Below, one piece after another: positions 60,311 to 64,000 of a DNA stretch of 64,000 nt. Source of the DNA: Cladocopium goreaui. Its lineage: Eukaryota > Sar > Dinophyceae > Suessiales > Symbiodiniaceae. The notes under the pieces were generated by a model. It worked only from the letters and a program-made list of their open reading frames with translations, did not search any database and was not told the origin of the DNA. Location of the stretch: contig CAMXCT020002713.1 in NCBI GenBank assembly GCA_947184155.2, positions 309,501 to 373,500 on the forward strand. The letters run 5' to 3'. Position numbers and translations under genes: made by a program. Numbering within the stretch: position 1 is the stretch's first letter; the number at the start of each line of letters is the position of its first letter.

Positions 60311-63300
60311 TGTTTGGGCGCATAGGTAGGCTGGTGGGAGACCAAGAGCGCAACAAAAGCAGTTACTCGCACACGCAATTTGATATCCACCCGAGAGAAA
60401 GAAGGCAAATGCTGAACAAGTGTCAATTAATATTAGCCACCGGGGGAACGGTCGCCCAGGATCTTACCATGCAATGGTCCACAATGAGTGGATTCATGCA
60501 AGAGCTCTCCCTCCTTGTCATTGATGAAGGCCAGCAGTACGGCACTGACCGCGAAATTGCAGTTATCAGCCTGCTGAAACAGCAACCCCTGGTCCTGTGG
60601 ACAGGAGACTCGGAGCAGACACCTGGCGGTATTGATCGGGCAGCTCGCAACGCCAAACGGGCACGACAACTACTGTTAGCCAAAAAGCATGGCCTGCGAA
60701 GCGACCGCAACTACTACATGCCCGCCAACCTTGCCGATGCAATGATCCGACTGCTAGATGGTTCGGCAAATGAAGGCTTAACGGCTCTTAGTCAAATCCT
60801 CAAACGAGGCCAGTCCACATTAGGTCAGCTATGGACAAGTCACCTCTCGCCGCAGGATGAGGAAGACCTCAGGGCAGCCAGCACTGTGCTCCCAGGCCTC
60901 AAAGCCGTATTTGAAGCAGCTCAACCAAATATGCAACGACACTCCCGATTCGTAGACTCGGAACTGCTGGCGGGTACCGCTCTCAATTTTCCACGGTCTC
61001 TCGTGCGCCTTGCCTGGATTTTGCAGCATGCCGCTACCCTCCTGCCCATGGCTGGTGACATACAAGCAGTATTAAACTCTCAGACCGCCGGCGTAAGCGA
61101 CATCCATGCCTGGGGGTTAATGCTTCCGTCCAGTTCCAGGGTTAGTCCTGTGACATACCATGCAGTAGTTGCAGTTAGATATCCTAATCTTTGCGGGAAG
61201 ATCAATGGCCTATGGGAACTAGGAAGTTTTGCTTCGGGAGGCCTTCCCGACAAGCCACCCGGGTTCCAACTAGTGCTCTGGGATACTAATGCTAGGATCA
61301 ACGGTTTGGTAGCGACGGATTTAGAAACTCTAGTGTCAGAAGTACTCAGCCCCTTCCCTCACAATGCTGGATTTGCCGATGGACTTTTCACAATGACCAC
61401 AGCAACTGATCATAAGAACAATTTGAACCGCTCCGTGCTCAAAAGAGATTATGTTCGCACCCTGCGTGTAGAAACAATAGCCAATTCGGCAGGAGGAACA
61501 GCGCAGGTATCAATCGTAGCTCAGCCCAGTATTGGATTTCTCAACACTAAGTATTACTCCAATGGCTCTCCTACAGAAGACACTGAAGACTGCCTAGGCA
61601 GAATCACTGTCGGACTCACTCGGTCCAAATCGTTAACCCTGCTGGTCTCCCCGCTAGACATGATGGGGCTCATGGGCATGGCACAGGTGATTGCTGCCAT
61701 TGCATATGGCATCCGGGGCCTACGGAGAGGAGAAACGACATGGAGCATGCCAAAATTTGACCCTGACCCAGTCCAAGAGAATCTAGCACAGCTAAGTCGG
61801 TGGTCACTCAATTCGGCACCAACCTGGGAGTACCCTCCCCTTGCAATTGCCAATCAATACTACGATCAGCAAGCTGACGAAGTGAAGCGAGCAAGATATC
61901 GGCTGATATTGGTGCGAGGGTCAGACCTTAGATGGCTGAACAGGGAGCGCTTCCAAGAAATTCAAGCAGGGTTACGAACTCAACACAAGTGGCTCCCCGA
62001 GCAAAATCTCCCTTTCTCTGAAGTTGTTCTATATGCCTACGCTGCTGATCGCACACACTCTCCCACGTACGTGTGCCTACCCTCAGGACTGTACAAAGCA
62101 CGCACCGGGCACATAATAGCACAGACGGGCCCAGAACAGGAGATCCTGTCCCTGCCTGGCATATACTTCTTTGATGGATGGCGATTACACCCGAAGTTGC
62201 CGATCCCAGACCACTTGCCACGCGCAAAAGAGGCGCCAGTCCAAGGTACCGCTCTCGCTGCACCTGCACCTGATACGGAACCCAAACGGTCGCCAGAAGA
62301 AGAAGCACGAGACATCCTCGCAGTCGCTGCCAAGAACCAGCCCGAAGATGGGCCAAGCACAAGAAGAGCAGCTGTTCGCGCATGCAAGTACTTACGAGCC
62401 ATGGTCAGCCAATATGAAACCACCATCCAAGCCGTGCACAGTGCCGCCCGCACCCACACGCAAAGAAGCAAAGGCACGGTGGGACCTGCAGTTGACTATC
62501 GCCCACAAGGAGAAGCCCTCCCCGTCATCTCGGCGGACCTAACCTCCGAATTGTTGCATTGTCTGTCCACGCTCCCAGACCCATGGCCCCTAGCTAAGAT
62601 CACCATAGACATGGAGAAACCGAGCCAATGGGTCTCAAAGTTGTGCAGACTTTATTTTGCTGACGAGTATGCCAAGCGAACAGTTGGGTTGCCCTCGCGT
62701 AGGCATGTTCCGGACATCGCGGGTGCACTGCGAGCAGTTCAAGCCATCCTCCCTAAACTCGAAGTCAAAATGATTGAGTTCTTAGCTGAATGGATGGTAA
62801 CTCTTCTAATGCCAGCCTCGCACGTATTGGAAGTGAGGGCACCTCACCTTTCCTTTATGATGCTTAAGGAATACTGGTTTAGAGAACTTTATCTAGGCCT
62901 GAAAGTCACAGCGTCCTTCGACCGCTCTGAATCATACACTAGAGTGATCGATGGTCAAGTAAGATGTATCACGCCTGAAGTCAAGCCGCAGAACCTACAG
63001 GTTATCTGGAATGTGCAGTTCATCACAGTCTTTGTGCCGGCATGGATGATCCCGCCCGTCTATCATAGCCTGCGCAGAGAAAGCATTAAAACTACAAGTT
63101 CTGCAAGTCCCATAGGAGTCCAGTCAGTCCGTCCCACCTGGTTTGAAGACACAACACCCAGGGACACTACATCCCAGCAACCTCAAGACCCTCAGAAAGA
63201 GCAACCCCAGCCACTGCATGGACTGAAGTTAGTCATCAAAGAAGAGGTGCTACCAGCGACTGACCAACCACAATTCCAGTCACTTGAGCTGCTGGCTGGC

Positions 63301-64000
63301 AGAGGTCTCTTAGCACCTGACACATGGAAGTGCAAACGTGCACAAGTCAGCCTTAAAGCAACTATCGATGTCCCAATGTTGGGTACAATCATAGAGGAAA
63401 ATGGTGACGGACTCCTGGAAGATTCCCATATGCCTGTGGGATGGCCACTCCACATCGATGGCGCTGTCAGACAATGCTGTATTCACAGAGCTGCTAGCTT
63501 ACAAGAATTAGATGACATGCTCAAAGAATATGACATGAAAAGGGATTCAGTAGAAATCAACCGTGACGCGCCCCAATGGTCCCATCATGCAGTATGGAAC
63601 CGAAAGTATATGGAACCGAACCCAGGATACACACTGGAGCAACTATGGGCCGACTCCGAACCTGCCATAAGCAAAAAAACAACCACGTCATATGATGTAC
63701 AAACAAGTGACGTGCAACGTGCAGTAGCGGCCATTCAGCACTTCCCATCCCCCGTTCCCCCTGATAGCCTCTTCATAAGAACACTAGGGACACCGGCGGC
63801 CCTAAAAGCCCCACCGCAGACGGACACCCTGGCGCAAAGAGCTCTAGAAGAATGGGAACGCACTGTGTGTGAAAATAAGGCAGTGGCAATCCTCGCCGAG
63901 ATCCAAGCTGGCCGACCGACTATAATCCATAAAGATGGGGGTGAAATGCTCATTGCCATTGTCCTTGATAGGCCACTGGCGGAAGCGAAAGCACTAGTGG
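60202..64000 (+). CDS. ORF2 part 3: SF1 (Upf1-like) helicase core and unassigned C-terminal region, partial
   Basis: I followed this frame line by line from 60301 to about 62160 without a stop and sampled it in the same phase up to 64000. It reads VFGRIGRLVGDQ, LSLLVIDEGQQYG (Walker B, about 60511-60549), LWTGDSEQTPGG (motif III, about 60595-60635), RSDRNYYMPANL and DCLGRITVGLTRSKSLTLLVSP (motif VI, about 61591-61655). Together with the P-loop upstream it is a complete superfamily 1 helicase. Beyond 62200 there is a disordered, charged linker and another globular region (about 62560-64000) I cannot assign. A helicase fused into a retroelement ORF could unwind the RNA template or the target DNA. 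Confidence 0.8.
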   Translation, partial: MKSTLPTASKYCSFAKRTPALDPLRTSSYGSTPRRGVFGRIGRLVGDQERNKSSYSHTQFDIHPRERRQMLNKCQLILATGGTVAQDLTMQWSTMSGFMQELSLLVIDEGQQYGTDREIAVISLLKQQPLVLWTGDSEQTPGGIDRAARNAKRARQLLLAKKHGLRSDRNYYMPANLADAMIRLLDGSANEGLTALSQILKRGQSTLGQLWTSHLSPQDEEDLRAASTVLPGLKAVFEAAQPNMQRHSRFVDSELLAGTALNFPRSLVRLAWILQHAATLLPMAGDIQAVLNSQTAGVSDIHAWGLMLPSSSRVSPVTYHAVVAVRYPNLCGKINGLWELGSFASGGLPDKPPGFQLVLWDTNARINGLVATDLETLVSEVLSPFPHNAGFADGLFTMTTATDHKNNLNRSVLKRDYVRTLRVETIANSAGGTAQVSIVAQPSIGFLNTKYYSNGSPTEDTEDCLGRITVGLTRSKSLTLLVSPLDMMGLMGMAQVIAAIAYGIRGLRRGETTWSMPKFDPDPVQENLAQLSRWSLNSAPTWEYPPLAIANQYYDQQADEVKRARYRLILVRGSDLRWLNRERFQEIQAGLRTQHKWLPEQNLPFSEVVLYAYAADRTHSPTYVCLPSGLYKARTGHIIAQTGPEQEILSLPGIYFFDGWRLHPKLPIPDHLPRAKEAPVQGTALAAPAPDTEPKRSPEEEARDILAVAAKNQPEDGPSTRRAAVRACKYLRAMVSQYETTIQAVHSAARTHTQRSKGTVGPAVDYRPQGEALPVISADLTSELLHCLSTLPDPWPLAKITIDMEKPSQWVSKLCRLYFADEYAKRTVGLPSRRHVPDIAGALRAVQAILPKLEVKMIEFLAEWMVTLLMPASHVLEVRAPHLSFMMLKEYWFRELYLGLKVTASFDRSESYTRVIDGQVRCITPEVKPQNLQVIWNVQFITVFVPAWMIPPVYHSLRRESIKTTSSASPIGVQSVRPTWFEDTTPRDTTSQQPQDPQKEQPQPLHGLKLVIKEEVLPATDQPQFQSLELLAGRGLLAPDTWKCKRAQVSLKATIDVPMLGTIIEENGDGLLEDSHMPVGWPLHIDGAVRQCCIHRAASLQELDDMLKEYDMKRDSVEINRDAPQWSHHAVWNRKYMEPNPGYTLEQLWADSEPAISKKTTTSYDVQTSDVQRAVAAIQHFPSPVPPDSLFIRTLGTPAALKAPPQTDTLAQRALEEWERTVCENKAVAILAEIQAGRPTIIHKDGGEMLIAIVLDRPLAEAKALV

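Larger units (their letters stand above)
55477..64000 (+). mobile_element. Second LINE-like element, resumed: ORF2 region, 3' part beyond window
   Basis: From 55477 a leader of about 590 bases leads to an ORF2 of at least 2,600 codons that runs off the right edge. The leader is rich in short inverted repeats, for example AACCCTGA/TCAGGGTT around 55906-55940, and the words cgggtgccgggtgttcaggg are echoed at 56030-56050. The assignment to the same element as 43129-46415 is an inference from position and strand; EN-RT would be expected downstream of the window. Confidence 0.5.

Overview
The window looks like nuclear DNA of a dinoflagellate (Symbiodinium/Polarella/Prorocentrum-like). The reasons are: coding exons in long introns with both GT and apparently non-GT donors; dense nested retroelements; a cytosine-C5 methyltransferase inside a non-LTR retroelement (a combination reported for dinoflagellate retrotransposons); and a degenerate methyltransferase-like domain that I associate with dinoflagellate gene families. 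The taxon is an inference. No rRNA, tRNA, bacterial operon or spliced-leader gene was seen.

Layout. (1) 1-11.8 kb, minus strand: a LINE-like element. Reading 5' to 3' it has a leader with eight palindromic repeats (10957-11725), an ORF1 of 959 aa, an overlapping ubiquitin-protease-like frame, an ~830-bp block packed with hairpins (5955-6790), a C5-DNA methyltransferase ORF, and an endonuclease/reverse transcriptase that runs off the left edge. (2) 12-16.3 kb: fragments of related elements and SINE-like repeats. (3) 16.9-41.5 kb: gene-like territory on the minus strand. I reconstruct about 20 exons from open frames and splice signals, including a RING-H2 exon, a Met/Gly-rich repeat protein, a long exon that may carry an RNase-H-like core, and a final exon with a methyltransferase-like fold. 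The introns hold minisatellites, a 1-kb GAAT array and two inverted copies of a repeat element that carries a splice donor. (4) 43.1-64 kb, plus strand: a second LINE-like element whose ORF1 (44.8-46.4 kb) and ORF2 (56.0 kb to the right edge) are separated by (5) a complete 9.06-kb tyrosine-recombinase retrotransposon (46416-55476).

The tyrosine-recombinase element has clean split direct repeats in the order A1 - ORFs - B1 - A2 - B2. Its ORF order is unusual: recombinase first, then a zinc-finger Gag, then a methyltransferase-like/RT/RNase H protein. Gag and Pol are in the same frame, separated only by UGA followed by CUA, a known readthrough context. ORF2 of the second LINE-like element joins a GT-A glycosyltransferase-like domain, an alpha/beta-hydrolase-like domain and an SF1 helicase.

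Taken together, the mobile elements carry a striking load of DNA/RNA-modifying domains: one canonical C5 methyltransferase, a second methyltransferase-like domain, and a glycosyltransferase-like domain. Several ORFs are broken at homopolymers, so either the copies are decayed or the assembly has uncorrected long-read errors. All coordinates, joins and domain names come from reading the sequence by eye. No similarity search was run.
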